A DNA stretch of 64,000 bases from GCA-003244245 sp052390115 (GTDB lineage Bacteria; Actinomycetota; Actinomycetes; Mycobacteriales; Pseudonocardiaceae): contig JBQTHE010000009.1 in NCBI GenBank assembly GCA_052390115.1, forward strand, positions 1 to 64,000, in the 5' to 3' direction. This document shows, in pieces, positions 16,192-25,856 of this stretch; the stretch's first letter is position 1, and each line of letters starts with the position of its first letter. The notes below the pieces were generated by a model that saw only the letters and a program-made list of their open reading frames with translations, made no database searches and was not told where the DNA came from. The translations under genes were made by a program, and so were the position numbers.

Positions 16192-17073
16192 TTGGCGCGT
16201 CACCGCTCCCCCCGCGGTCGTCGGCCCCATCCCGAGGTCGCCCCCACACTTGCTCCCACCCCTGCACCCGCACCCCGCGGTGCGCACCGCATACCTCGGC
16301 CAGGTCCGGCGCTGCGCGGTCGGGCGGTGACCGCCGCCGTGGCCGCTGGCGCCTTGGCCGTGGCCGGGCATTCGGTGCAGGCCAATGTCGCAGTGGGCGC
16401 CGAGCAGACCGTCGATGTCGTGCCGGCCGCAGTGTCCGGCCCCTCGCTGGAACCGGAGATCCTGCAGCTGGCCCGCGCCAGCGATCGGGCTGTCGGAGTG
16501 CAGGCGTTGCGCCGCGCCGTCGAGAAGGCTGACCGGGCGGCGGCTTACCAGAAGGCCGTGCAAAACCGTCTGGGCGAACCCTACAAAGCTGGCAACAGCC
16601 ACAGCCTGGACGGCTGGATCGCCAAAGCGCTCGGGATGATGGGCCTGCCCCAGGCCCTCGCGACGGGCGTCAAGACGATCATCATGCATGAGTCCGGCGG
16701 GAACCCCGACGCGATCAACAACTGGGACAGCAACGCTGCGCGTGGCACTCCCTCGCAGGGACTCATGCAAACCATTCCTGCCACCTTCAAAGCCTGCGTG
16801 CTGCCCAGCCTGGCAGACCGCCCGATCACCGATCCGGTGGCCAACATCACCGCCGGGATCCGCAGCATGATCGCCCATCACGGCATCGGCGCCGTGATGA
16901 ACGGCGGACGGCGTGACGCAAGCGGCAACTACATCGGCTACGGCGGGCACGGCTGCTCCACTTATGACCTCGACGAGTACGCATCCCAGCTCCGCACCCT
17001 GTGGAAGGACGAGCCGCTGCCGACCTTTGAGACAGCGGCTGGCGAAGCAGCCAGCTCCGCGTCAGGACGATGA
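16192..17073 (+). CDS. Secreted lytic transglycosylase (SLT fold)
   Basis: The likely product is 293 residues. A basic N-terminus and an Ala/Val-rich hydrophobic segment (VTAAVAAGALAVAGHSVQA) suggest export. The C-terminal ~150 residues are a transglycosylase SLT domain: IIMHESGGNPDAINNWDSNA holds the catalytic Glu, followed by GTPSQGLMQTIPATF and IAHHGIGAVMNGG. It would cleave peptidoglycan glycan strands. I chose the in-frame TTG at 16192 (MARHRSPRGRR), eight bases after AAAGGGA. A longer frame from 15907 crosses a hairpin, and a GTG at 16327 is also possible. The start is therefore uncertain and the 15845-16191 gap may contain leader sequence. Confidence 0.75.
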   Translation: MARHRSPRGRRPHPEVAPTLAPTPAPAPRGAHRIPRPGPALRGRAVTAAVAAGALAVAGHSVQANVAVGAEQTVDVVPAAVSGPSLEPEILQLARASDRAVGVQALRRAVEKADRAAAYQKAVQNRLGEPYKAGNSHSLDGWIAKALGMMGLPQALATGVKTIIMHESGGNPDAINNWDSNAARGTPSQGLMQTIPATFKACVLPSLADRPITDPVANITAGIRSMIAHHGIGAVMNGGRRDASGNYIGYGGHGCSTYDLDEYASQLRTLWKDEPLPTFETAAGEAASSASGR

Positions 17074-17115
17074 CACGGCGTTCGCAGCGCCGCGCCAACG
17101 CTGCCGTGGGTAAGG

Positions 17116-17180
17116 CCCGTGAACTCGACGCCACGGACATTTCGACCTAGCGGGAAGGTCGGTGGGGTCGAGTTCATGGG
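17116..17180. repeat. Palindromic repeat family C, copy 2
   Basis: Arms 17116-17138 and 17158-17180 form an imperfect 23-bp inverted repeat with the family core GTGAACTCGACG. It lies 42 bases after the transglycosylase stop. The rest of the 17074-17313 gap shows no gene. Confidence 0.85.
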
Positions 17181-17313
17181 AGAACGTGGTGGGTATGTCG
17201 ACGATCGACTGTACGTACTGCCACGTGGTCAACTGCGTCGAGCTAAGCCCGCACGGGAAGCCTGCCGGGGCCGCTCGCGTTGCCACGAATGACGCCGAAG
17301 CTAGGAGGGTGCC

Positions 17314-18039
17314 GTGGCAGCCGAGCAGGTCCCAGCGCAGCGGGTTCTGGTAGTAGCGGCCCATCCGGACGACGCGGACTTCGGATCCGCCGGCACGATC
17401 GCGACCTGGACTGATGCCGGTCTCGAGGTGTTCTACTGCATCGTGACCGACGGGGACGCCGGTGGTTTCGATCGCGACGTGCCCCGCTCGGCGATCGGCG
17501 GCATCCGGCAGGACGAGCAGCGCAAGGCAGCCGCCACGTTGGGCGTCACCGACGTCGAGTTCCTCGGTTACCCCGACGGCAGGCTCATGGTGAGCTTCGA
17601 ACTGCGGCGCGACATCGCCCGCGCTATCCGCCGGACCCGCCCGGACCGGGTGGTGATCCCGTCCCCGCAACGGGACCTGCGCAGCCTCTACGGCAGCCAC
17701 CCCGACCACCAAGCTGCCGGGGAAGCCGCACTGTGCGCGGTCTATCCCGACGCTCGCAACCCGTTCGCGCATCCGGAACTGCTCGCCGAGGAGGGCCTGG
17801 AAGCACACACCGTGTCCGAGGTCTGGGTAGTGAGCGCCAACGACCGGGCCGACCACTACGTCGACATCACAGACACCTTCGACCGCAAGATCGCCGCGCT
17901 CCAAGCGCACACCAGCCAGACCGCACACCTGACAGGCCTGGAGGAGCGGATACGCGCCTGGGGATCTATGCAGGCTCAAGCCGCAGGCTTAGCGGATGGC
18001 CGGCTGGCGGAGGGGTACCTCGTGCTCGACACCCGCTGA
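17314..18039 (+). CDS. PIG-L family deacetylase
   Basis: This 241-residue zinc-dependent deacetylase of the PIG-L/LmbE family carries AHPDDAD near residue 16 and SHPDH near residue 129, the zinc and catalytic motifs. The GTG start follows AGGAGGG by five bases. The family includes mycothiol enzymes MshB and Mca, and the organism makes mycothiol (mshA at 31.7 kb), but this sequence is not clearly MshB. The substrate is unassigned; an N-acetyl sugar conjugate is likely. Confidence 0.85.
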   Translation: MAAEQVPAQRVLVVAAHPDDADFGSAGTIATWTDAGLEVFYCIVTDGDAGGFDRDVPRSAIGGIRQDEQRKAAATLGVTDVEFLGYPDGRLMVSFELRRDIARAIRRTRPDRVVIPSPQRDLRSLYGSHPDHQAAGEAALCAVYPDARNPFAHPELLAEEGLEAHTVSEVWVVSANDRADHYVDITDTFDRKIAALQAHTSQTAHLTGLEERIRAWGSMQAQAAGLADGRLAEGYLVLDTR

Positions 18040-18041
18040 CG

Positions 18042-18830
18042 CTATGTCTCGTCCTCGCTGCCGGTGAGCAGGACGTGGGCCACCAGCTCGGGATTGTCGT
18101 TCATCGGCACGTGCCCGCAGCCGGGTAGCCGCAGCAGCCGAGCGTGGGGGATCAGCCGGATGACCGACTCGGCCCGGGGCCGTCGGAACAGGAAGTCCCG
18201 GGCGCCCCACGCGATGGTCACCGGCACGTCAGGCACCCGCCCGGCAAAGATGATCTTGCTTCCGGTCGCCAGGCTGGGAGCGAAGCCGACCGCGGCAGCG
18301 AACGCCCGCATATCCCCGAGCAGTACGTGTGGCTCGAGCAGGTCCGGACGGGCAAAGAGGATGCCGCACATCAGTGTGCGTCCGGCCGGAGTCTGGGCCA
18401 ACCGGGTCGCGAGCTTTGGGGGCATGTGCCGCGCGGTGCCGCGGATGGACCGCACCATACCCAGCGACACCCGCCGCCCCATCGGGGTCCACAGTCCCGC
18501 CGGGGATAGCGCCGTTGCGCTGCGGACCATTCCCCGTTGGGCCAGCACGAGGGATACCAGGCCCCCCATCGAGTTCCCAGCCACGTGCGGCCGGTCCAGT
18601 CCCAGATTCCTGAAGAACCCGGACAGCACGATCACCGCGCTGTCCAGCTCGTAGGGCAGGTGGTCCGGGAGCGGGGGGGACTCGCCGAACCCCGGAAAGT
18701 CCAGCGAGATCACGTCGCGATGCTTGGCTAGCAGGTCGACGACGGGAAGCCATCCCTGCCGTCGGTGACCGGCTCCGTGCAGCAGAACAAGCGGCGGCCC
18801 CGAGCCGCACCGATCGTATGCGAGCTGCAC
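18042..18830 (-). CDS. Alpha/beta hydrolase
   Basis: The 262-residue protein has the alpha/beta-hydrolase order: PLVLLHGAGH (oxyanion region), DFPGFGES, the nucleophile elbow AGNSMGGL with the catalytic Ser, a late Asp in AWGARDFL, and a C-terminal GCGHVP His. The GTG at 18830 starts at the strand before the HG motif; no good ribosome binding site is seen, so a leaderless message is possible. Its stop is 3 nt from that of the convergent PIG-L gene. Substrate unknown. Confidence 0.8.
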   Translation of the reverse strand: MQLAYDRCGSGPPLVLLHGAGHRRQGWLPVVDLLAKHRDVISLDFPGFGESPPLPDHLPYELDSAVIVLSGFFRNLGLDRPHVAGNSMGGLVSLVLAQRGMVRSATALSPAGLWTPMGRRVSLGMVRSIRGTARHMPPKLATRLAQTPAGRTLMCGILFARPDLLEPHVLLGDMRAFAAAVGFAPSLATGSKIIFAGRVPDVPVTIAWGARDFLFRRPRAESVIRLIPHARLLRLPGCGHVPMNDNPELVAHVLLTGSEDET

Positions 18831-18942
18831 AATGACACTGTATCGACTTGTAACCTGCCAGTAACTAGTGCTCTGGGGTTCGTGACGAGGGCAAACACCG
18901 CGCCATACCGAACATCGTCGCTCCAAGGGAGAATTGCCGCTC

Positions 18943-21900
18943 GTGCGCGAATCGTTGGCCGACCGGCTCGCCCGCCGGCAGGCTGCCATGCCGCAGATCC
19001 GTTACCCGCCGGCTCTGCCGGTGAGCCGGCGCAAGGACGAGATCGCTGCGGCGATCCGGGACCACCAGGTGGTGATCGTCGCCGGGGAGACCGGCTCCGG
19101 GAAGACCACCCAGATCCCCAAAGTCTGCCTCGAGCTGGGCCGTGGAATCCGGGGCACGATCGGGCACACCCAGCCGCGCCGGTTGGCGGCGCGGACGGTG
19201 GCAGAACGCATCGCCCACGAGCTGGAGGTCCCGGTCGGCGGGGCGGTTGGTTGGAAGGTGCGGTTCACCGATCGCGCATCGGAAGACACCCTGGTCAAGC
19301 TCATGACCGACGGCATCCTGCTGGCTGAGATCCGGTCCGACCGGCTGCTTCGGCAGTACGACACGCTGATCATCGACGAGGCTCATGAACGTTCCCTGAA
19401 CATCGATTTCGTCCTGGGCTATCTCAAGCAGTTGCTGCCCCGCCGCCCCGACCTCAAGGTGATCATCACCTCGGCGACCATCGACCCCGAGAGATTCTCC
19501 CGGCACTTCGACGGTGCGCCGGTAATCGAGGTCTCCGGCCGCAACTACCCGGTGGAGATCCGCTACCGCCCGTATGGCCCTTCTCCTGGCGGAGTCCGCG
19601 AGAACAACACAGACGAGACAGACGACCGGGACCAGACCCAGGCGATCTGCGACGCCGTGCTGGAGCTGCGCGCCGAGGGCCCCGGTGATGTGCTGGTCTT
19701 CCTGTCCGGTGAACGGGAGATCCGTGACACCCGTGACGCGCTGGCCGCGCTGGCGCTGCCGGACACCGAGATCCTGCCGCTGTACGCGCGGCTGTCGGCG
19801 GCCGAACAGCACCGGGTCTTCCAGCCGCCGGGCACCGGGGCCGGACACACCGGGCACCAGGGGCCGACACGCGCGGGTGGGGGACGGACACGCGCGGGAG
19901 GGGGGCCGACGCGGCGGATTGTGTTGGCTACTAATGTTGCGGAGACGTCGTTGACCGTGCCGGGGATCCGGTATGTGATCGACCCCGGCACGGCCAGGAT
20001 CTCCCGCTACAGCCGCCGGCTCAAGGTGCAGCGGCTACCGATCGAACCCGTCTCGCAGGCCTCGGCCACCCAGCGCGCCGGTCGGTGCGGGCGTACCTCC
20101 GACGGCATCTGTATCCGGCTGTACTCGGCGGCCGACTTCCAGTCGCGGCCGGAGTTCACCGACCCGGAGATCCCGCGCACCCACCTCGCGTCGGTGATCC
20201 TGCAGATGGCGGCCCTGGACCTGGGCGACGTGGCCGCATTCGGGTTCATCGATCCACCGGATCGCCGGCAGATCTCCGACGGTGTGGCGCTGCTGCACGA
20301 GTTGGGTGCTCTTCAAGAGCAGCCAACTGGGGGGGTGGCCAGCCCACAAGAACATCCAACCAGACGGCTCACCCGGATCGGGCGCACGCTGGCGCAACTG
20401 CCACTGGACCCCAGGTTGGCCCGGATGGTGGTGGCGGCCAACGACAACGGTTGCCTGCCCGAAATGCTGGTGATCGTGACGGCGCTGTCCATCCAGGACC
20501 CACGGGAGCGCCCGGCCGACGCCGAGGTGGCGGCCGATGCCCAGCACCGGAGGTTTGCCGACAAGAACTCCGACTTCTTGGCCTACCTCAACCTCTGGCA
20601 ACACCTCGAGGAGCAACAGCGGGCGCTGTCGTCCAACCAGTTCCGCAAGCTGTGCAAGGTGGAGTTCCTGCACTATCTACGGGTGCGGGAGTGGCAGGAC
20701 CTGCAGGCGCAGCTGCGCCGGATCACCCGCGATCTCGGCATGACGGCTGGCACGACGGCAGATGCAGCGCCCGCCGATCCGCAGCCGGTGCACGTCGCAC
20801 TGCTGGCCGGGCTGCTCTCGCATATCGGGCTGTTCGACGCCGAGACCCGCGACTACCTGGGCGCCCGGGGTGCCCGGTTCGCCGTGCACCCCGGATCGGG
20901 GCTGTTCCGCACGCCGCCGCGCTGGGTGATGGCCGCCGAGCTGGTGGAGACCTCCCGGCTGTGGGGCCGGATCGCCGCCCGGATCGAGCCGCAGTGGGTG
21001 GAACCCCTGGCCGAGCACCTGGTCAAGCGCAGCTACAGCGAGCCGCACTGGGAACGCAACCGCGGTGCGGTAATGGCCTACGAGAAAGTCACGCTCTACG
21101 GCATCCCGATCGTCGCCGCGCGAAAAGTCACCTACGGGAAGATCGACCCCGAGCTGTCCCGCGAACTGTTCCTCCGGCACGCCTTGGTCGACGGTGACTG
21201 GGAGACCCGGCACGCCTTCTTCCATGCCAACCGGGCCATGCTCGACGACGTCGAGGAACTCGAGCAGCGGGCCCGGCGGCGCGACATCGGAGTCGACGAC
21301 GAGAGCCTGTTCGACTTCTACGATCAACGCATCCCACCCGAGATCGTCTCGGCCCGGCATTTCGACAGCTGGTGGCGCAAGGTCAGCAAGACCCGGCCTG
21401 ACCTGCTCGACTTCGACCCCTCGATGCTGATCACCGGTGATGGTGTCAGCGATCAGGACTATCCCGATTCGTGGCGCGTCGGTGCGCTGCGGCTGGACCT
21501 GTCCTACCAGTTCGAGCCCGGTGCCGACGCCGACGGCGTGACCGTGCACGTGCCCCTGCCGGTACTCAACCAGGTCGATCCGGCGCCCTTCAGCTGGCAG
21601 GTCCCCGGCCTGCGGGAGGAACTGGTCGTCGCGCTGCTCAAGTCATTGCCCAAGCCGCTGCGCCGCCGGCTGGTCCCAGTGCCCGACCATGCGAAAGCTT
21701 TGCTGGCCCGGATGACCCCCTACCGCGAACCACTGCTGGACGTCCTGGAGCGCGAGCTCCACCGAGCGGGCGTGACCGTGCGGCGCGCGGACTGGCAACT
21801 CGACCGGGTGCCGGGCCACTTGACGATCACCTTCCGGGTGCACGACGGCGAGCGCACTCTGGCGCAAGGCACAGACCTGGCAGCGCTGGTCCGCGAGGTG

Positions 21901-22800
21901 CAGCCGCAGTTGCGGGCCACGCTGTCGGCCGCGGGGAGCGGCCTGGCACGTCGTGGCCTGCGCAGCTGGGATGTCGGGACGCTGCCGGCCACCCACCAGC
22001 AGGAGCAGGCCGGCCATCTGGTCACCGCCTACCCGGCGCTGGTCGACGAGGGTGACACGGTCGCCGTCGCGCTGCTGCCCACCGAGGCCGAGCAGCAGCG
22101 CGCCATGTGGGCGGGCACCCGGCGACTGCTCCTGCTCGCGGTGCCGTCCCCGGTCAAGTCGGTCCAGCGCAGCCTCGACGGTCCTGCTCGGCTGATGCTG
22201 AAACAGAACCCGCACGGCAGCGTTGAGGCGCTGCTGGCCGACTGCGTCGACTGCGCGGCCGACGCGCTGATCGCCGCCTGCGGCGGGCCACCCCGCGACG
22301 AGGCTGGCTTCGCCCGGCTGCGGGACCGCGCCCACGCTGAGCTGGCCGAGGCGGTGACCGCCGTGGTCGCCCACGTGCAGCGCATCCTGGCAGTCGCCCA
22401 CACCGTCGCGGCCCGGTTGCCCGAACTCGCCGCCCCGGCGCTGGCGCCTGCGGTGGCCGACATCGGCAAGCAGATGGCAATCCTGGTCGGGCCCGGCTTC
22501 GTCACCGGGACCGGTGCGCAGCGGCTGCCCGATCTCACTCGCTACCTGCAGGCCATCGAGCGAAGGCTGGACAAGCTGCCCCGCGATCCGGAACGCGACC
22601 GGGACTGGATGCATCGGGTCGAGACCGTTGCGCAGGCCTACCGGCAGCTGCGCGACGAGGTCGGCGACGGGCCATCGCTGCAGCGGATCCGCTGGATGAT
22701 CGAGGAACTGCGGGTCAGCTACTTCGCCCAGGAACTGAGAACCCCGTACCCGGTGTCCGACAAACGGATCTACCAGGCGATAGACGAGCTTGCCGGCTAG
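18943..22800 (+). CDS. hrpA: ATP-dependent DEAH-box RNA helicase HrpA
   Basis: At about 1285 residues this is a full-length HrpA, a DEAH-box RNA helicase. It shows GETGSGKTTQ (Walker A), IIDEAHERSLN (DEAH), SATID, then VLATNVAETSLTVPGI and QRAGRCGR (motifs V and VI), followed by HA2, OB and the long HrpA C-terminal region. The GTG at 18943 is preferred, ten bases after GGGAG; a TTG at 18934 is possible. Two low-complexity insertions are visible. One at about residues 298-325 lies just before motif V and is coded by 21-bp tandem repeats. The other, about 16 residues, is coded near 20305-20362. Both keep the frame. It ends one base before the convergent anti-sigma gene. Confidence 0.9.
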   Translation: MRESLADRLARRQAAMPQIRYPPALPVSRRKDEIAAAIRDHQVVIVAGETGSGKTTQIPKVCLELGRGIRGTIGHTQPRRLAARTVAERIAHELEVPVGGAVGWKVRFTDRASEDTLVKLMTDGILLAEIRSDRLLRQYDTLIIDEAHERSLNIDFVLGYLKQLLPRRPDLKVIITSATIDPERFSRHFDGAPVIEVSGRNYPVEIRYRPYGPSPGGVRENNTDETDDRDQTQAICDAVLELRAEGPGDVLVFLSGEREIRDTRDALAALALPDTEILPLYARLSAAEQHRVFQPPGTGAGHTGHQGPTRAGGGRTRAGGGPTRRIVLATNVAETSLTVPGIRYVIDPGTARISRYSRRLKVQRLPIEPVSQASATQRAGRCGRTSDGICIRLYSAADFQSRPEFTDPEIPRTHLASVILQMAALDLGDVAAFGFIDPPDRRQISDGVALLHELGALQEQPTGGVASPQEHPTRRLTRIGRTLAQLPLDPRLARMVVAANDNGCLPEMLVIVTALSIQDPRERPADAEVAADAQHRRFADKNSDFLAYLNLWQHLEEQQRALSSNQFRKLCKVEFLHYLRVREWQDLQAQLRRITRDLGMTAGTTADAAPADPQPVHVALLAGLLSHIGLFDAETRDYLGARGARFAVHPGSGLFRTPPRWVMAAELVETSRLWGRIAARIEPQWVEPLAEHLVKRSYSEPHWERNRGAVMAYEKVTLYGIPIVAARKVTYGKIDPELSRELFLRHALVDGDWETRHAFFHANRAMLDDVEELEQRARRRDIGVDDESLFDFYDQRIPPEIVSARHFDSWWRKVSKTRPDLLDFDPSMLITGDGVSDQDYPDSWRVGALRLDLSYQFEPGADADGVTVHVPLPVLNQVDPAPFSWQVPGLREELVVALLKSLPKPLRRRLVPVPDHAKALLARMTPYREPLLDVLERELHRAGVTVRRADWQLDRVPGHLTITFRVHDGERTLAQGTDLAALVREVQPQLRATLSAAGSGLARRGLRSWDVGTLPATHQQEQAGHLVTAYPALVDEGDTVAVALLPTEAEQQRAMWAGTRRLLLLAVPSPVKSVQRSLDGPARLMLKQNPHGSVEALLADCVDCAADALIAACGGPPRDEAGFARLRDRAHAELAEAVTAVVAHVQRILAVAHTVAARLPELAAPALAPAVADIGKQMAILVGPGFVTGTGAQRLPDLTRYLQAIERRLDKLPRDPERDRDWMHRVETVAQAYRQLRDEVGDGPSLQRIRWMIEELRVSYFAQELRTPYPVSDKRIYQAIDELAG
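19864..19905 (+). repeat. In-frame 21-bp tandem repeat inside hrpA
   Basis: Two 21-bp units, 19864-19884 and 19885-19905, each contain GACACGCGCGGG followed by a G-rich run, and a third partial unit follows. They encode repeated Thr-Arg-Ala-Gly-Gly-Gly stretches not expected in HrpA proteins. Flanking GGGCACC copies suggest a longer inserted repeat region, about 19840-19912. Confidence 0.75.
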
Positions 22801-22801
22801 C

Positions 22802-23776
22802 TCACTCAGCCAGCCGCATGTGCAGCCGGACCGTGGTGCCCGACCGGATCCCACCGGTCGGCATCTCAACCAGGTCGCACAGCGCGTTGACTAGGATCAG
22901 TCCGCGACCGTGCAGGTCGGACCGGGCGGGCGGGATCCGGCCGACCAGCCGATCGGGCAACTGGCCGCTATCGGTGATCTCACAGACCAGGCTGTCGGTG
23001 TCCGGGTCCCGCCACAGCGACAGGACACCTGCCTGATCGGTGTGCACCAGGGTGTTGGTCGTGACCTCGCTGACCGCCAGGCACAGATCAGCGACCCGCC
23101 ACGCCGGCAGTCCGGCCTTGCGCGCCTGGACCTCGACAAAGTGCCGGATGGCCGCCAGCTCACGTGCGGAGCTGAAGACCAGCATGTCGCCCCACCACTC
23201 CGGGGGGTCGGGTAATGACCCCAGGCTCGCGTCGGCGACAGCCCGAGGGTCGGCATAGTCGGTGCTGACTTCGCGCCGCCCATTCTCGACCAGCACCGGA
23301 TGGGTCCGCCGGGCGTCGGCTAGCGCCATGGCGTCCAGTCCCTGCCGGTCGTAGGGGCACAGGATGGTCGCTTCCTGGCCGGCCAGGGCGATGTTGATGA
23401 GGGCTTCGTGTTGCAGAGCGACCCGGTATTCGGCGGCGGACCGGCCTGGCCAGATCGGTTCCCCCACGATGCGTACCCGGCCCGGCGCGTGCTCCTGGGT
23501 GAATGGGTAGAGCACAGTGGGGATGATCCGGCCGGGATTGCGACCGGCCTCGGCCATGTTCACGAACCGGACCCGCTCGGCCCGCTGGCCGATCTCGGGT
23601 CCCAGCGCCGAGCACAGCACGTCGACGTGCGAGCCTGGCACCGCTACCAGGGCCGGTTCGGCCAACTCGACACCCTCCCGGAGGAAGGCCGCGATGCCGG
23701 TGATGTAGTCCTGCATGTCGGCGTAGAACAACGCCTCGTGCACCAGCCCGGCGCGTTCGGGCTGTGCAACGTTCAT
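22802..23776 (-). CDS. MEDS sensory domain + HATPase_c anti-sigma-like regulator
   Basis: The 324-residue protein joins two domains. Residues ~10-190 match the MEDS (DcmR-like) sensory domain: FYADMQDYITGIAAFLREGV, then EHEAL-like and CPYDRQGLD regions. Residues ~215-324 form a HATPase_c domain of the RsbW/SpoIIAB anti-sigma type, with LCLAVSEVTTNTLVHT and HGRGLILVNALCD. Such proteins act in partner-switching control of sigma factors in actinomycetes. The ATG at 23776 was chosen; upstream in-frame GTGs exist. No cognate sigma factor lies beside it. Confidence 0.8.
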   Translation of the reverse strand: MNVAQPERAGLVHEALFYADMQDYITGIAAFLREGVELAEPALVAVPGSHVDVLCSALGPEIGQRAERVRFVNMAEAGRNPGRIIPTVLYPFTQEHAPGRVRIVGEPIWPGRSAAEYRVALQHEALINIALAGQEATILCPYDRQGLDAMALADARRTHPVLVENGRREVSTDYADPRAVADASLGSLPDPPEWWGDMLVFSSARELAAIRHFVEVQARKAGLPAWRVADLCLAVSEVTTNTLVHTDQAGVLSLWRDPDTDSLVCEITDSGQLPDRLVGRIPPARSDLHGRGLILVNALCDLVEMPTGGIRSGTTVRLHMRLAE

Positions 23777-24022
23777 GGGCTGGCTCGCCACTCTCACGGA
23801 TTGGATCTTCGACACCCCTATGCCGGAGAGGGTACAACTCTCTGTGGCCCTATGCACGCTTGGGTTAACTCAAGTGAGGGTAAATCGCGTCCAGCAGGAC
23901 CATCAGGTGACGATCGGTACGCCATGAGTGCTCAGTCGCAGGCTCCGCCGGGCAGCTACTATCGATCGGCGGGCGCCGGGTCGCTGGGCGGCGTGACCCA
24001 CATCAGGAGGAGCATCGGCACC

Positions 24023-25171
24023 ATGCGTCGTCGATTGTTCGAGGCCGAGCATGATGCATTCCGGGAGAGCGTTCGCGCTTTTTTGGACAAAGAGATCATA
24101 CCACACTTAGCGGTCTGGGAGGCCGCTGGCATCGTGCCCCGGGACCTGTTTCTTCGAGCCGGCTCCAGCGGCTTTCTCGGCATGGCCATCCCGGAGGAGT
24201 TCGGTGGTGGCGGGGTGGCCGACTTCCGGTTCAACGCGGTGCTGGGCGAGGAGGTCATGCACGCGGGCGCGGCGGGCGCGGGGCTCGGGCTGGCCCTGCA
24301 CAACGACATCTGCCTGCCCTACTTCCTGGACCTCGCCACCGCGGAGCAACAGCAGCGGTGGCTGCCGGGGATCGCCTCCGGCGAGCTGATCACAGCCATC
24401 GCCATGACTGAACCAGGGATGGGCTCGGATCTGGCGAGCATGGCCACCACAGCGGTGCGCCGGTCGGACCATTACCTGGTCAACGGATCGAAAACGTTCA
24501 TCAGCAACGGCATCAACGCCGATCTGGTGATCACCGCGGTGAAGACCGACCTGCAGCACCGGCACCAGGGGATGAGCCTGCTCGTGCTGGAACGCGGAAT
24601 GGAAGGCTTCGAGCGCGGCCGCAACCTCGCCAAGCTGGGTCAGCATTCCCAGGACACCGCGGAGTTGTTCTTCCGCGACGTCCACGTGCCGGTCGCCAAC
24701 CTGCTCGGGGAACCGGGCCGCGGGTTCGCCCACCTGGTGGACCGGCTACCCCAGGAGCGACTGTCGATCGCCATCTCCGGGGTGGCCGGAGCGCGCGCAG
24801 CGCTGGAACTGACGCTGTCCTACGTGAAGAGCCGTAAGGCCTTCGGCCAATCGATCGGATCGTTCCAGAACACCAGGTTCCGGCTGGCCGAGATGGTCAC
24901 CGAAATCGACCTGGCGCAGACTTTCGTCGACCGCTGCATCGAGGAGCTCAATGACGGCGAGCTGACCGTCGCCGACGCGGCCAAGGCCAAGTGGTGGTGC
25001 ACCGAATTACAGGGCCGGGTGGTCGATACCTGCCTGCAGCTGCACGGCGGTTACGGCTACATACTCGAATACCCTATCGCGCGGGCCTACGCCGACGCCC
25101 GCATCACCCGCATTTACGGCGGCACCACCGAGATCATGAAGGAAGTCATCGGCCGATCACTAGACCTATGA
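24023..25171 (+). CDS. Acyl-CoA dehydrogenase
   Basis: This 382-residue flavoprotein carries TAIAMTEPGMGSDLASM, the FGQSIGSFQNTRF motif, LHGGYGYILEYP and a C-terminal RIYGGTTEIMKEVIGR. In the last motif the usual EGT catalytic Glu position reads GGT, so the base may come from another position, as in long-chain and isovaleryl-type enzymes. The ATG at 24023 follows GGAGGAGC by 12 bases. It stands alone, so no pathway can be assigned. Confidence 0.85.
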   Translation: MRRRLFEAEHDAFRESVRAFLDKEIIPHLAVWEAAGIVPRDLFLRAGSSGFLGMAIPEEFGGGGVADFRFNAVLGEEVMHAGAAGAGLGLALHNDICLPYFLDLATAEQQQRWLPGIASGELITAIAMTEPGMGSDLASMATTAVRRSDHYLVNGSKTFISNGINADLVITAVKTDLQHRHQGMSLLVLERGMEGFERGRNLAKLGQHSQDTAELFFRDVHVPVANLLGEPGRGFAHLVDRLPQERLSIAISGVAGARAALELTLSYVKSRKAFGQSIGSFQNTRFRLAEMVTEIDLAQTFVDRCIEELNDGELTVADAAKAKWWCTELQGRVVDTCLQLHGGYGYILEYPIARAYADARITRIYGGTTEIMKEVIGRSLDL

Positions 25172-25856
25172 CCCCCCACCCCGGCATGTCCTGCTCCAGT
25201 GCCCGGTGTGTCGTCCTCTGGTGCCCGGTGTGTCGTTGATTGATGAACGGCGGGGAGTTCTAGTCACTCGCCATTCAGAATCCGCCCGCAGATCATGACG
25301 GAATCAGCACCGGTGGCTGATGCCGGCGCGCCTGTCCATGGGCAATCTTTGACAAAGCCGAAGCCGTGCCACCGCGCCACGGGATCAACGATCATGTCCT
25401 CTAACAGGGCGTTCAGCTCACCGAGCGCAGTAAGGAGATCACCGAGTGAAGTCTCACCATGCCGACGACGTGGTGGGCGCGCTCAGCGACGAGCACCCGA
25501 AGCACGAACTTCTCCTGCTGTTCAAACAGCAGCCCCAGCAGCCTCATGGGACTCGCTCGTCTTCTGTTCGGGCCAGCGTCACGGACGTCATCGCGATCAA
25601 CGATCGTCACATTTGCCCAGGTAGCGTGCCTAGACATGCATCACGGTGTGGATCCCAGGGGGCCGAGATGGCGATGTTCACGAATGCAAACTGCTACCGG
25701 AGAAGGCCGCGGCGCCAAGGCGGCGCCCGGAGAATCACCCGGTCGGGGTGCATCACTTGGAGTGAAAGCCGCGGCGGAGCGGTACGTCCGAGTGCCCTCC
25801 CAACGATGTCACTACAAACACTTCGACTTCTGAACCAGCAGGAGGGGAGGACCAGG
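25172..25856. other. Long intergenic region with short tandem repeat
   Basis: Nearly 700 bases separate the acyl-CoA dehydrogenase stop from the SsgA-like start. A tandem repeat lies at 25200-25236. Several open frames exist in all phases but none shows a ribosome binding site or recognisable domain. It probably holds the promoter and leader of the developmental gene downstream. Confidence 0.5.
25200..25236. repeat. Two-copy 16-bp tandem repeat
   Basis: GTGCCCGGTGTGTCGT occurs at 25200-25215 and again at 25221-25236, a 21-bp period, starting about 28 bases after the acyl-CoA dehydrogenase stop. The GTGTC-rich unit recalls those at 51181-51303 and inside hrpA, which are also 21-22 bp in period. 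Confidence 0.7.

Noticed and set aside
18865..19857. Minus-strand frame opposite the hrpA start
   Set aside because: Antisense shadow of the helicase domain, with no matching domain of its own.
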